Assembly (NCBI GenBank): GCA_017383945.1
Contig: JAFNUQ010000227.1
Location: 1 to 8,323 of the forward strand
DNA length: 8,323 nt
Direction: 5' to 3'
Source: Bacteroidales bacterium
GTDB lineage: Bacteria; Bacteroidota; Bacteroidia; Bacteroidales; UBA932
The position numbers were made by a program, and so were the translations under genes. Of this stretch, positions 1 to 6,982 are shown in pieces. Under the pieces are notes generated by a model, which saw only the letters and a program-made list of their open reading frames with translations, was not told the DNA's origin and made no database searches. Position 1 is the stretch's first letter. Every line of letters begins with the position of its first letter.

Positions 1-17
1 AAAAGTACTTTCTTCAT
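1..17 (-). CDS. Start of a further operon gene, cut by the window edge
   Basis: On the minus strand an ATG at 17-15 opens M-K-K-V-L and continues off the left edge. It lies 12 nt after the aldolase/SDR stop, and has the same short A/T leader (TTTTTATT before ATG) as the genes upstream in this operon. Met-Lys-Lys-hydrophobic is a common bacterial N-terminus. Product cannot be told from five codons; a sugar kinase, isomerase or transporter would fit the context but is only a guess. Confidence 0.6.
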
Positions 18-29
18 AATAAAAAGTGT

Positions 30-842
30 TTATGCGAGCATAACCTGACCGCCAGTTACAGGGATAGCCTGTCCTGTCTCGCCTGTCTGCTCGATTGCAT
101 AAAGGATAGCCTTAGTTACATCTTCAGGATTACATCCCTTGCGCATAGGTACCTGGTTGAGATAGAAATCCTTCACATCCTGTACTGTCTTTGCGCCAGG
201 AACCTTACCCGCTGCGAGGTACTGAACGAAGAGGCCGTTGACTGGATTGCTCCAGAGAGGTCCGTCATAGAAGTTACCAGGGCAGATAGAGTTAACCTTG
301 ATTCTAAATGGTGCAAGCTCAAGAGCAAAGCTCTGAGTAAGACCGATGCCGCCAAACTTACCACCGGCATAAGCGAAGTTTGCCTTAGAGCCACGAAGAC
401 CTGACTTAGAGTTAACCTGAACGATGTCAGCGAAGTACTCTGGGTCGTGAGCTGTCTGGATCTTCATAACCTTGCTAGCAACCTTTGCGCAGTAGAAGTA
501 TGCGTTATAGTTGATATTTGTAACAAATGCAAAGTTCTCAGGAGTCATAGCGTTAAGGTCGCCCGCTCTAAGTACACCTGCGTTGGAAACAAATACATCA
601 AGAGCACCGAAGTTGACGATAGTAGTCTTGATGAGGTTGTTGAGGCTGTCCATATCTGCTACGTTTGTCTTTACAAAAATAGCCTTGTTGCTGCCACCCA
701 TCTGGTTGAAGCTCTTTGCAGTTTCCTCGCCCACTGCCTCGTTGAGGTCAGCTACGACGATGTTTGCGCCCTGCTTCATGAGTTCTCTTGCGATACCCTC
801 GCCGAAGCCCTGAGCTGCACCAGTTACGATGATTGTCTTGCC
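30..842 (-). other. SDR domain of the bifunctional enzyme
   Basis: Residues 383-652 form a complete classical SDR: G390-xxx-G394-x-G396 cofactor loop, D414 at the end of the second strand, NAG at 469-471, S527 thirteen residues before Y540, and K544 four residues after it. The catalytic set is intact. The acidic residue at 414 suggests NAD over NADP. Confidence 0.9.
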
Positions 843-1988
843 TTCAACTCTTCCCTTAGAAGCGCCTGCAGCTACCTTGCGACGGTAGTTCTCAACCTCC
901 CAGTTGTCGATGAAGTTGATCTGACGCTTGTTCATAGGGTGCTGTCCGCCGAAGCTCTGAGCATACCAAGCAACCTTAACTGCATCGTAGAATACATCGG
1001 TGATAACCTGAGCATTCTTTGCGTTGTCGCCCACTGCAACAAGACCGATACCCTTGATAAGGAGAACCTTAGGTGTATGGCCGCGCTTTGCGATATATGC
1101 TTCGATCTTCTTCTCTGCCTTCTTTACAAGATCCTGAGGACCCTCATGATCAACATAGATATACTCTGATTTGCAGTATACGATGCCGTCTGGAGTAAAT
1201 GGAGACATCAAAGCAGCTACCTTATCAGGGCAGCAAATGAAGTTGCTGATGAGCGCGTCGTTGGTAACCTTGAGAGTCTTTACACCACGACCGCTGCGGC
1301 TCAAGATTGAGCGAAGTGCAGGGATGGTCTCTGAAACGCAGTCGCAGATCTGAGCCTCGCCTGTAGGAAGAGCCTCAACCTTGCTCTCGATAGTAGAAAG
1401 CACGTGGTTGTAGATCTCCTCAATGCGCTCAGTTGTGTCAGCGCCCACGAAGATACCGTGGTTCTGGAGGAAAATTACCTCTGGCTCGTGTCCATTGACT
1501 TTTTTATAGGCCTTGATCTTGTCATATACCTTCTTGAAGAGGACATAACCCGGATCAGTATAAGGGATATAAAGTGCCTCTGGGAAGAGCTCTGCGCAGA
1601 TCTGAGCAGCGTTGTTGGCGCACATAAGACCGTTGACAAGGGTAGGGTGAAGGTGCACTACAAAAGCAGCCTCCATGCAGTTGTGGAGTGAAGTCTCCAC
1701 AGATGGACGACGATCCTTTGTGATACAAGCAGCAGCGAGGTCGTTCTTTACCTCTTCCTCTCTCTGAGCAGTATCGCTGCTATATTTCTTCTCTCCCATA
1801 GGGTTGAGCATTGCTCTGCTGAGCACAGCAAAACCGCCCTCGGTAATAGTTGCAAGAGCGTGACCACTGGCTTTAACCCAGAGGTGCTCTGCGTCTTTGT
1901 ATGAAGTGTTGCCGCCTCCAGCAATTACATAACGCTCGTCTGAGCCATATTTCTGAGAGATGGCGATAAGTGCCTCAATTCCGTTCAT
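30..1988 (-). CDS. Bifunctional class II aldolase / short-chain dehydrogenase, rhamnulose-phosphate-aldolase-like
   Basis: Two enzymes in one 652-residue chain. The N-terminal part (about 1-250) is a class II aldolase. It has GGGNTS (24-29) and LWVKASG (36-42) for phosphate/substrate binding, E98 as likely acid/base, and zinc ligands H112 and H114 in HLHP and H177 in NHG. A middle part (about 255-380) resembles the connector of RhaE/W- and YuxG-type fusions. The C-terminal part (383-652) is an SDR. It has TGAAQGFG (389-396), D414 favouring NAD(H), NAG (469-471), and S527, Y540 and K544 as catalytic triad. Known relatives split rhamnulose-1-phosphate to dihydroxyacetone phosphate and lactaldehyde, then oxidise or reduce the lactaldehyde. 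They run nearer 690 residues, so this shorter form may have another substrate. Its ATG overlaps the PHP stop, indicating coupled translation. A further gene begins 12 nt after its stop. Confidence 0.9.
   Translation of the reverse strand: MNGIEALIAISQKYGSDERYVIAGGGNTSYKDAEHLWVKASGHALATITEGGFAVLSRAMLNPMGEKKYSSDTAQREEEVKNDLAAACITKDRRPSVETSLHNCMEAAFVVHLHPTLVNGLMCANNAAQICAELFPEALYIPYTDPGYVLFKKVYDKIKAYKKVNGHEPEVIFLQNHGIFVGADTTERIEEIYNHVLSTIESKVEALPTGEAQICDCVSETIPALRSILSRSGRGVKTLKVTNDALISNFICCPDKVAALMSPFTPDGIVYCKSEYIYVDHEGPQDLVKKAEKKIEAYIAKRGHTPKVLLIKGIGLVAVGDNAKNAQVITDVFYDAVKVAWYAQSFGGQHPMNKRQINFIDNWEVENYRRKVAAGASKGRVEGKTIIVTGAAQGFGEGIARELMKQGANIVVADLNEAVGEETAKSFNQMGGSNKAIFVKTNVADMDSLNNLIKTTIVNFGALDVFVSNAGVLRAGDLNAMTPENFAFVTNINYNAYFYCAKVASKVMKIQTAHDPEYFADIVQVNSKSGLRGSKANFAYAGGKFGGIGLTQSFALELAPFRIKVNSICPGNFYDGPLWSNPVNGLFVQYLAAGKVPGAKTVQDVKDFYLNQVPMRKGCNPEDVTKAILYAIEQTGETGQAIPVTGGQVMLA
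1239..1988 (-). other. Class II aldolase domain of the bifunctional enzyme
   Basis: Residues 1-250 carry the zinc site (H112, H114, H177) and E98 of the class II aldolase/adducin fold. All three histidines are present, so this half should be catalytic and not an adducin-like relic. Confidence 0.85.
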
Positions 1989-1990
1989 TA
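1986..1990 (-). promoter_or_regulatory. Overlapping stop/start TAATG between PHP and aldolase/SDR genes
   Basis: The PHP stop codon TAA shares its last A with the aldolase ATG, giving TAATG. There is no Shine-Dalgarno in the preceding bases (TAAAACTATCTTA). Translation of the aldolase/SDR is therefore probably coupled to termination of the PHP gene, which would keep the two products in a fixed ratio. Confidence 0.8.
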
Positions 1991-3088
1991 TAAGATAGTT
2001 TTAGTGATGAGTGCATCGCCTTCCTCGACGGTGCTAAGTCCATTTTGATGAGCTGCCACAAGACAAGCGCCGGTGTAGTTGATCTCTTTGAGCTTGTCAG
2101 AAAGATCAGCACAGTTGCTTGTGCGGAGCTTGATAGGCTCGAGTGCAGGAGTGTTGTGCTCTGAACCGAATGTTACAGTAAAACCTTCGTCTACGAGATA
2201 TCCGGCATACTTCTCAAGAACCTCTGTGGTGTTGCGGGTAGTGATGAACTCGCAAGACTTGAATCCACGCTTCTTGAGGGTGTCAGCACACTTCTGGAGA
2301 TCCTGCTCAAAATCAGTGAAGTTGCCCTTTGCATCGTCAGCAAGGAAAGGATATGTAGGAATACCGCCTGCTGCTTCAATGATGCGCTGAACTGTCTCCA
2401 TTGGCAAGAATGCCTTAGGATCCTCGACTACAAAAGCAGCACCGCCGCTCTTGAGGAGGTTGCCTCTGATCTCGTTTTCTACTGCTGCAGCGTTGTGGAT
2501 ATCGCTCTTGAGAGCTTTTCCGCCAAATACCTGCTCGTAGAAGCTAAGCTGTGCAGCCTCACCGCTGATGTGTGACTCAATGCTGAGTCGGAGCGCCTTG
2601 GCGAGGTGTCTCTCGCGGATCGATCCACGAGTGAGTCTCTGCTCTACCTCTGCAAATGAGATATTGAAACCTGCTTTGATGGAATCAAGGTGTGAGTTGA
2701 GTTTCTCACACATCTTAGCCACCTGTGCATTGGACTCTGCCTTAACGGCTGCGAGCTGCTCTGCCTCTTTGCCTGAGAGGATAACAGGATACTTCAAACC
2801 CTTGCCGCTGAGGTATGTACGGCCAGGATTGTTAGGGTCGTTAACCCTTACACCTGCAATCTGGTCCTCTACATTGAGAGAGATGAACTCTATATTGAAA
2901 AGAGGGAAGAGGTGGCGTTTGCCACACTCTTCGCTCCATTCCTTATATCCGTCAAGTGAATAAAAATCATTGATGCCGACAACCTTTACACCTTCAGCTG
3001 CAGCCATGTCAAGTGCCTGGCAGACACCGTCAAATGCGCTGAATGAATATGGTGTATGTAGGTGGGCGTTGACGTCTACAATCTTCAT
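1988..3088 (-). CDS. PHP-domain protein, probable metal-dependent hydrolase or relative, function unknown
   Basis: A 366-residue protein beginning with a PHP-type signature: DVNAHLHTPYSFSAF gives H9 and H11, GINDFYSLDGY gives D41, and NIEFISLN gives E67. Near the C-terminus, GSEHNTP (H311) and AAHQNG (H347) fit the last metal-ligand strands. PHP proteins are phosphoesterases or phosphatases (histidinol phosphatase, nucleases) using a multi-metal site. Two usual ligands look replaced: the His of the TDH motif is F42, and the AHP block after GG is GGIPTYPF (241-248). A helical middle section (about 105-215) with RERHLAKAL is not part of the basic fold. It starts 1 nt after the E1 stop and its stop overlaps the aldolase start, so it is tied to both. 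A role on a phosphorylated sugar is inference from context; it could be a non-catalytic or differently metallated member. Confidence 0.8.
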   Translation of the reverse strand: MKIVDVNAHLHTPYSFSAFDGVCQALDMAAAEGVKVVGINDFYSLDGYKEWSEECGKRHLFPLFNIEFISLNVEDQIAGVRVNDPNNPGRTYLSGKGLKYPVILSGKEAEQLAAVKAESNAQVAKMCEKLNSHLDSIKAGFNISFAEVEQRLTRGSIRERHLAKALRLSIESHISGEAAQLSFYEQVFGGKALKSDIHNAAAVENEIRGNLLKSGGAAFVVEDPKAFLPMETVQRIIEAAGGIPTYPFLADDAKGNFTDFEQDLQKCADTLKKRGFKSCEFITTRNTTEVLEKYAGYLVDEGFTVTFGSEHNTPALEPIKLRTSNCADLSDKLKEINYTGACLVAAHQNGLSTVEEGDALITKTIL

Positions 3089-3089
3089 A

Positions 3090-5570
3090 TTAGATACCCT
3101 TCTTAGCTCTGATAATCTGCTGAGCAGCTGTCATATTGCATACTGGAGTGTAGTCCTTGAGAGGAACCATCTTCTCGTTGATTGCATCAAGGAACCACTC
3201 TGGCTGAGGGAAGAATGCATCCTCAAGCTCGTGACAAGGGGTGATCCAGTTGCGAGAACCGAGCACCACTGGAGCTGCATCGAGGTAGTCAAACGCCATA
3301 TCAGCGATATTAGTAGCGAGGTCATTGAGGAATGAACCACGTGCAGAAGCGTCACCAGCGATGATGATGCGGCCGGTCTTCTTAACAGACTCGAGCACCT
3401 TCTCATAGTTGAATGGCACGAGTGAACGAGCATCGATAACCTCTGCCTCCATACCATACTTCTCCTTGAGCATATCAGCTGCCTTGAGAGCACGATAGAG
3501 GGTTGCACCGATAGTGAGGAATGTAACATCCTTACCAACTCTCTTAACATCTGGCTCACCCATAGGGATTTCATAGTACTCAGTAGGTACACCACCCTCG
3601 TGGAACTGCTCGCCGAGCTCGTAGATTCTCTGGCTCTCAAAGAAGATAACTGGGTCAGTGCCCTGGAGAGCTGAGTTCATGAGACCCTTAGCGTCATAAG
3701 GAGTTACAGGGAATACAACCTTGAGGCCTGGGATGTGAGTACAGAGTGAAGTCCAGTCCTGAGAGTGCTGTGCACCATACTTAGAACCTACAGATACTCT
3801 GACAACAACCGGCATCTTGAGGATGTTACCTGACATTGCCTGCCACTTAGGGAGCTGGTTGAAGATCTCATCACCGCAGCAACCGAGGAAGTCGCAGTAC
3901 ATAATTTCAGGGATTACACGACCACCGCACATTGCATAACCGATAGCTGTACCGATGATAGCAGCCTCAGCGATTGGTGAGTTGAAGAGACGGTGATATG
4001 GAAGGGCCTCTGTGAGTCCGCGGTATACGGCAAATGCTCCACCCCACTCACGGTTCTCCTCACCATATGCGATGAGAGTTGAATCCTTATAGAAACGATC
4101 AGCGATAGCCTCAAACAAAGCGTCGCGGATACCAAATGTCTTCATCTTGCTGACTGGCTTGCCGTTCTTGTCAACATAGAATCTCTCCTTACCGGCAAGC
4201 TGCTTAACTCTTGGGTTGTCCTCGAGTGGCATGAGTACATCTGGCTGAGCGTCACCGAGAGAGTCAATGCTCTGGTTAGAGAACATCATCTCGCCGAGAA
4301 GCTCGTTATTGGTCTTGAGGTCCATGCGAGGAGAAAGCTCTTCATCAATTGCAAGCTTGTAGCAATCAAATGTGAGATCCTTAACCTGCTGCTGGATAGC
4401 ATCAAGAGTAGCCTGATCAGCAACACCAGCCTCGATGAGCTTGTTACCAAATGCTACGATACAATCCTCTTTCTCCCAAGCCTTGATTTCCTCAGGTGTA
4501 CGATATGATGACTGGTCTGAAGGTGAGTGTCCGCTGTAACGGTATGTAACTACATCGAGGAGAGCTGGACCCTGTTTAGCCTCGAGGAGAGCCTTCTTTC
4601 TGCGGAATGCATCGATAACTGCGAGTGGGTTGTAACCATCTACGCGCTCAGCGTGCATTGCATCTGGTTTGAAACCGGCACCAAGTCTTGCAGGGAATGT
4701 GTAACCCATAGTTTCACCACGAGTCTGGCCACCCATCGCATACTGGTTGTTCATCACGTTGATGAGAACTGGGAGACCACCCTTCATATCACCTTCCCAA
4801 AGAGTATTGAACTGGTCCATTGAAGCAAAGGTCATACCCTCAAGTACCGGACCACGAGCCATTGAACCATCACCAAGGTTGGCAACTACGATACCCTTCT
4901 TGCGGTTAACTTTCTTGTAAAGAGCAGCACCCACAGCGATAGAACCTGAACCACCCACGATAGCGTTGTTAGGGTAGATACCAAATGGAGTAAAGAATGT
5001 GTGCATTGAGCCACCGAGACCCTTATTGAAACCGGTTGTACGGGCAAAGATCTCAGCCATAGCACCGTAAAGGAGGAATCTCTTACCGAGCTCCTTGGTT
5101 GTGCCCTCAAAGCCCTTCTTTGCTACTGCTACAGTTGCACCATCCCAGAACTCGTTCATTACCTTCTCGAGCTCCTCGTCAGAGAGGATTTCGATAGAAC
5201 GAAGACCCTTTGCAAGGATCTCACCGTGTGAACGGTGTGAACCGAAGATATAGTCATCAGTGTCGAGAGCATAGGCCATACCCACAGCTGCTGCTTCCTG
5301 ACCTGCAGAAAGGTGAGCAGGACCTGGGTTGTTGTACTCAACTCCGTTGTAACCACCAGTGGTCTTAACGAGGTTAAGCATAGTTTCGAACTCGCGGATC
5401 ACAAACATGTCGTGATAGATGCGGAGAAGGTCTTCCTTTGAGAAATTGCCCTCTGCGAGCTCTTCTTTTACAGTCTTCTTATACTGCATTACAGGCACCT
5501 TAGGAAACACGATTTCGTGTTCTTCTGGGCGCAAAACTTCATTTGGATCAATGTAAAGTGACTTAGGCAT
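3090..5570 (-). CDS. Fused E1 alpha/beta thiamine diphosphate dehydrogenase of the 2-oxoacid or acetoin dehydrogenase complex
   Basis: E1 decarboxylates (or cleaves) the substrate on thiamine diphosphate and acylates the lipoyl arm of E2. Most bacteria with this E1 type encode alpha and beta separately; here one 826-residue chain holds both. The alpha half (about 1-410) has HLSAGQEAAAVG, GLGGSMH (184-190), the diphosphate/metal motif GDG (233-235) to NNQ (274-276), and the loop YRYSGHSPSDQSSYRT (343-358). A 60-odd-residue joining segment leads to the beta half (about 477-826). That half has GEEN (503-506), NSPIAEAAIIGTAIG (530-544), the active-site His region AQHSQDW with H602, and HIPGLKVVFP. 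Two insertions in the alpha half (about 125-168, and about ten extra residues between GDG and NN) set it apart from ordinary PDH E1 alpha. Substrate is not determined: pyruvate, another 2-oxoacid or acetoin are all open. Confidence 0.94.
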   Translation of the reverse strand: MPKSLYIDPNEVLRPEEHEIVFPKVPVMQYKKTVKEELAEGNFSKEDLLRIYHDMFVIREFETMLNLVKTTGGYNGVEYNNPGPAHLSAGQEAAAVGMAYALDTDDYIFGSHRSHGEILAKGLRSIEILSDEELEKVMNEFWDGATVAVAKKGFEGTTKELGKRFLLYGAMAEIFARTTGFNKGLGGSMHTFFTPFGIYPNNAIVGGSGSIAVGAALYKKVNRKKGIVVANLGDGSMARGPVLEGMTFASMDQFNTLWEGDMKGGLPVLINVMNNQYAMGGQTRGETMGYTFPARLGAGFKPDAMHAERVDGYNPLAVIDAFRRKKALLEAKQGPALLDVVTYRYSGHSPSDQSSYRTPEEIKAWEKEDCIVAFGNKLIEAGVADQATLDAIQQQVKDLTFDCYKLAIDEELSPRMDLKTNNELLGEMMFSNQSIDSLGDAQPDVLMPLEDNPRVKQLAGKERFYVDKNGKPVSKMKTFGIRDALFEAIADRFYKDSTLIAYGEENREWGGAFAVYRGLTEALPYHRLFNSPIAEAAIIGTAIGYAMCGGRVIPEIMYCDFLGCCGDEIFNQLPKWQAMSGNILKMPVVVRVSVGSKYGAQHSQDWTSLCTHIPGLKVVFPVTPYDAKGLMNSALQGTDPVIFFESQRIYELGEQFHEGGVPTEYYEIPMGEPDVKRVGKDVTFLTIGATLYRALKAADMLKEKYGMEAEVIDARSLVPFNYEKVLESVKKTGRIIIAGDASARGSFLNDLATNIADMAFDYLDAAPVVLGSRNWITPCHELEDAFFPQPEWFLDAINEKMVPLKDYTPVCNMTAAQQIIRAKKGI
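3097..3104 (-). promoter_or_regulatory. Shine-Dalgarno-like AAGAAGGG before the PHP gene
   Basis: The last codons of E1 (Lys-Lys-Gly) read AAGAAGGG, ending 8 nt before the PHP ATG. That is a normal spacing for a ribosome binding site, and it is the only purine-rich, SD-like stretch before any start in the window. It may be chance, since the bases also encode E1. The E1 stop and PHP start are separated by one base, so coupling is an alternative. Confidence 0.35.
4146..4337 (-). other. Alpha-beta joining segment of the fused E1
   Basis: Residues about 412-475 connect the C-terminal helices of the alpha half to the first conserved beta-half block (MKTFGIRDALFEAIADRF, from residue 476). The segment is polar, with no recognised domain. 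It contains NNELLGEMMFSNQSIDSLGD and a VDKNGKPVSK turn. It reads through in one frame without stop or start signals of a lost gene boundary, so this is a true fusion and not a sequencing artefact. Confidence 0.65.
5067..5198 (-). other. Insertion in the E1 alpha half
   Basis: Residues about 125-168 of the fused E1 lie between the conserved HGEILAKGL and TGFNKGLGGSMH blocks. As I recall the family, ordinary E1 alpha chains have only about 15 residues between these blocks, so around 45 residues are extra here. The segment looks helical and charged (DEELEKVMNEFWDG, TKELGKRFLLYGAMAE). It lies near where the active-site channel is formed, so it might shape substrate entry or assembly. The boundaries are approximate. 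Confidence 0.6.
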
Positions 5571-5588
5571 TGCTTTATATGTTATTTA

Positions 5589-6968
5589 TTATTTAACTGT
5601 GAATACTGTTTCTTTGATGATTTCAGCAACTGTAGGGTGAGGGAATACCACTTCCTGAAGCTGCTCTGCTGTCATCTCTGTCTCGATAGCGATACATCCT
5701 GCTGCGATGATTTCTGAGCAAGGGTTGCCGAGCATATGTACACCGAGTACCTCGTGGTACTTCTTGCCCACGATGAGCTTGCAGAGACCGTCGCCGCCCT
5801 CGTTCTCAGCTACGAAACGACCTGAGTAAACCATAGGGAGCTTGATAACCTCGTACTCCTTGCCGCTGGCCTTGGCCTGCTCCTCGGTGATACCTACACC
5901 TGCAACCTCAGGGTTGGTGTATACAACACCAGGGATAGCGTCATATCTCATGCGGTCCTTCTTGCCAAGGATATTGTTGATGGCAACTTCACCCTCACGG
6001 CTAGCTGTGTGTGCAAGCATTGAGAAGCCTGTCACGTCACCGGCAGCATATACGTTAGGGATGTTGGTGCGCATCTTCTCGTCTACCTTGATGCCCACTG
6101 GCTTGCCAGCCTTGTTCTCAACATAGGCTACGCCGAGCTTCTCAAGACCGAAGCCGTCAAGCTGAGCGCGACGACCTACAGAAACAAGAATCTTGTCTCC
6201 GCTCACGCGGCAAACCTTTCCGTCTGGATCTTCATAAACAACAGTGTTGCCCTCAATGCCGGTAACCTTGCAGCGGAGGCAGAATTCGATGCCGCGCTTA
6301 GCATAGATCTTCTGAAGCATTGCGCTGATCTCGTCGTCCATTGGGCCGAGGATCTTAGGAAGCATCTCAACAACAGTTACCTTGATGCCGAGGCTGTTGT
6401 AGAATGCAGCGAACTCCATACCGATCACACCGCCGCCGATAACTACGAGCTCCTTAGGCTGCTCCTTGAGAGAGAGGATCTCACGGTTGGTTACGATTAC
6501 ATCGCCAGCCTCTTTGAGGCCTGGGATAGGAGGTACAAAAGCTTCTGAACCTGTGCAGATGAGGAGGTTGCGAGCAACATAGCTCTCGCCGCCTGCATTG
6601 ATTGTAATGCCTTCTGCAGAGCGGCCCTGAATCTCAGCGTGCTCAGCTACAACCTGCACCTTGTGAGCTTTCATCTTTGCCTTTACACCTGCAACGAGTT
6701 TCTTGACAACCTTGTCCTTGCGCTCTACGATCTCGCTATACTTGTACTCAGGGTTCTGGACATAAACTCCATAATGATCACCCTGTACGGCATAGTTGTA
6801 AACCTTAGCGCTATAGAGGAGAGTCTTGGTAGGGATACATCCCTCGTTGAGGCACACGCCACCAAGAGACTTCTTCTCAAAAAGAACTACCTTGAGGCCG
6901 GCTGCTCCGGCTCTCTCTGCGGCCACATAACCACCGGGACCGCCACCGATAATTGCTACATCAAACAT
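5589..6968 (-). CDS. lpdA: Dihydrolipoamide dehydrogenase (E3)
   Basis: This FAD flavoenzyme reoxidises the dihydrolipoyl arm of E2 and passes electrons to NAD+. At 459 residues it has normal family length and all hallmarks. The N-terminal FAD Rossmann motif is GGGPGG at 8-13. The redox-active disulfide is C39 and C44 in GGVCLNEGCIPTK. The NAD-binding Rossmann motif is GGGVIGMEFA at 178-187. The second FAD motif is AAGDVTG at 308-314. The C-terminal active-site HPTVAE supplies H444 and E449 for the neighbouring subunit of the homodimer. It follows E2 by 14 nt and precedes E1 by 18 nt, so it is probably dedicated to this complex. The upstream sequence (ACACAATA before ATG) has no Shine-Dalgarno. 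Nothing is missing or truncated. Confidence 0.97.
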   Translation of the reverse strand: MFDVAIIGGGPGGYVAAERAGAAGLKVVLFEKKSLGGVCLNEGCIPTKTLLYSAKVYNYAVQGDHYGVYVQNPEYKYSEIVERKDKVVKKLVAGVKAKMKAHKVQVVAEHAEIQGRSAEGITINAGGESYVARNLLICTGSEAFVPPIPGLKEAGDVIVTNREILSLKEQPKELVVIGGGVIGMEFAAFYNSLGIKVTVVEMLPKILGPMDDEISAMLQKIYAKRGIEFCLRCKVTGIEGNTVVYEDPDGKVCRVSGDKILVSVGRRAQLDGFGLEKLGVAYVENKAGKPVGIKVDEKMRTNIPNVYAAGDVTGFSMLAHTASREGEVAINNILGKKDRMRYDAIPGVVYTNPEVAGVGITEEQAKASGKEYEVIKLPMVYSGRFVAENEGGDGLCKLIVGKKYHEVLGVHMLGNPCSEIIAAGCIAIETEMTAEQLQEVVFPHPTVAEIIKETVFTVK

Positions 6969-6982
6969 TATTGTGTCGTTTC

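Noticed and set aside
2..11. Perfect 10-bp palindrome AAAGTACTTT
   Set aside because: It falls inside the first codons of the edge gene, is short and A/T-rich, and there is no second copy or nearby promoter to support an operator.
447..1169. A 240-codon open frame on the plus strand, antisense to the aldolase/SDR
   Set aside because: It lies wholly inside a gene with clear catalytic motifs. Its translation is Cys/Leu/Val/Asp-rich with no recognisable domain, and it arises because the real gene avoids the codons that would give stops in that antisense frame.
2568..2963. A 131-codon plus-strand frame antisense to the PHP gene
   Set aside because: It has no domain or leader sequence, overlaps a conserved coding gene completely, and has a Ser/Leu/Arg-rich shadow composition.
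3131..3640. A 169-codon minus-strand frame overlapping the E1 beta half in another frame
   Set aside because: The translation is Ser/Leu/Arg-rich and without motifs, while the E1 frame carries conserved blocks throughout. It is a frame shadow.
5571..5588. Possible promoter or terminator between E3 and E1
   Set aside because: The 18-nt A/T-rich gap has no inverted repeat and is too short for a promoter with its own leader. It looks like a plain intercistronic gap.
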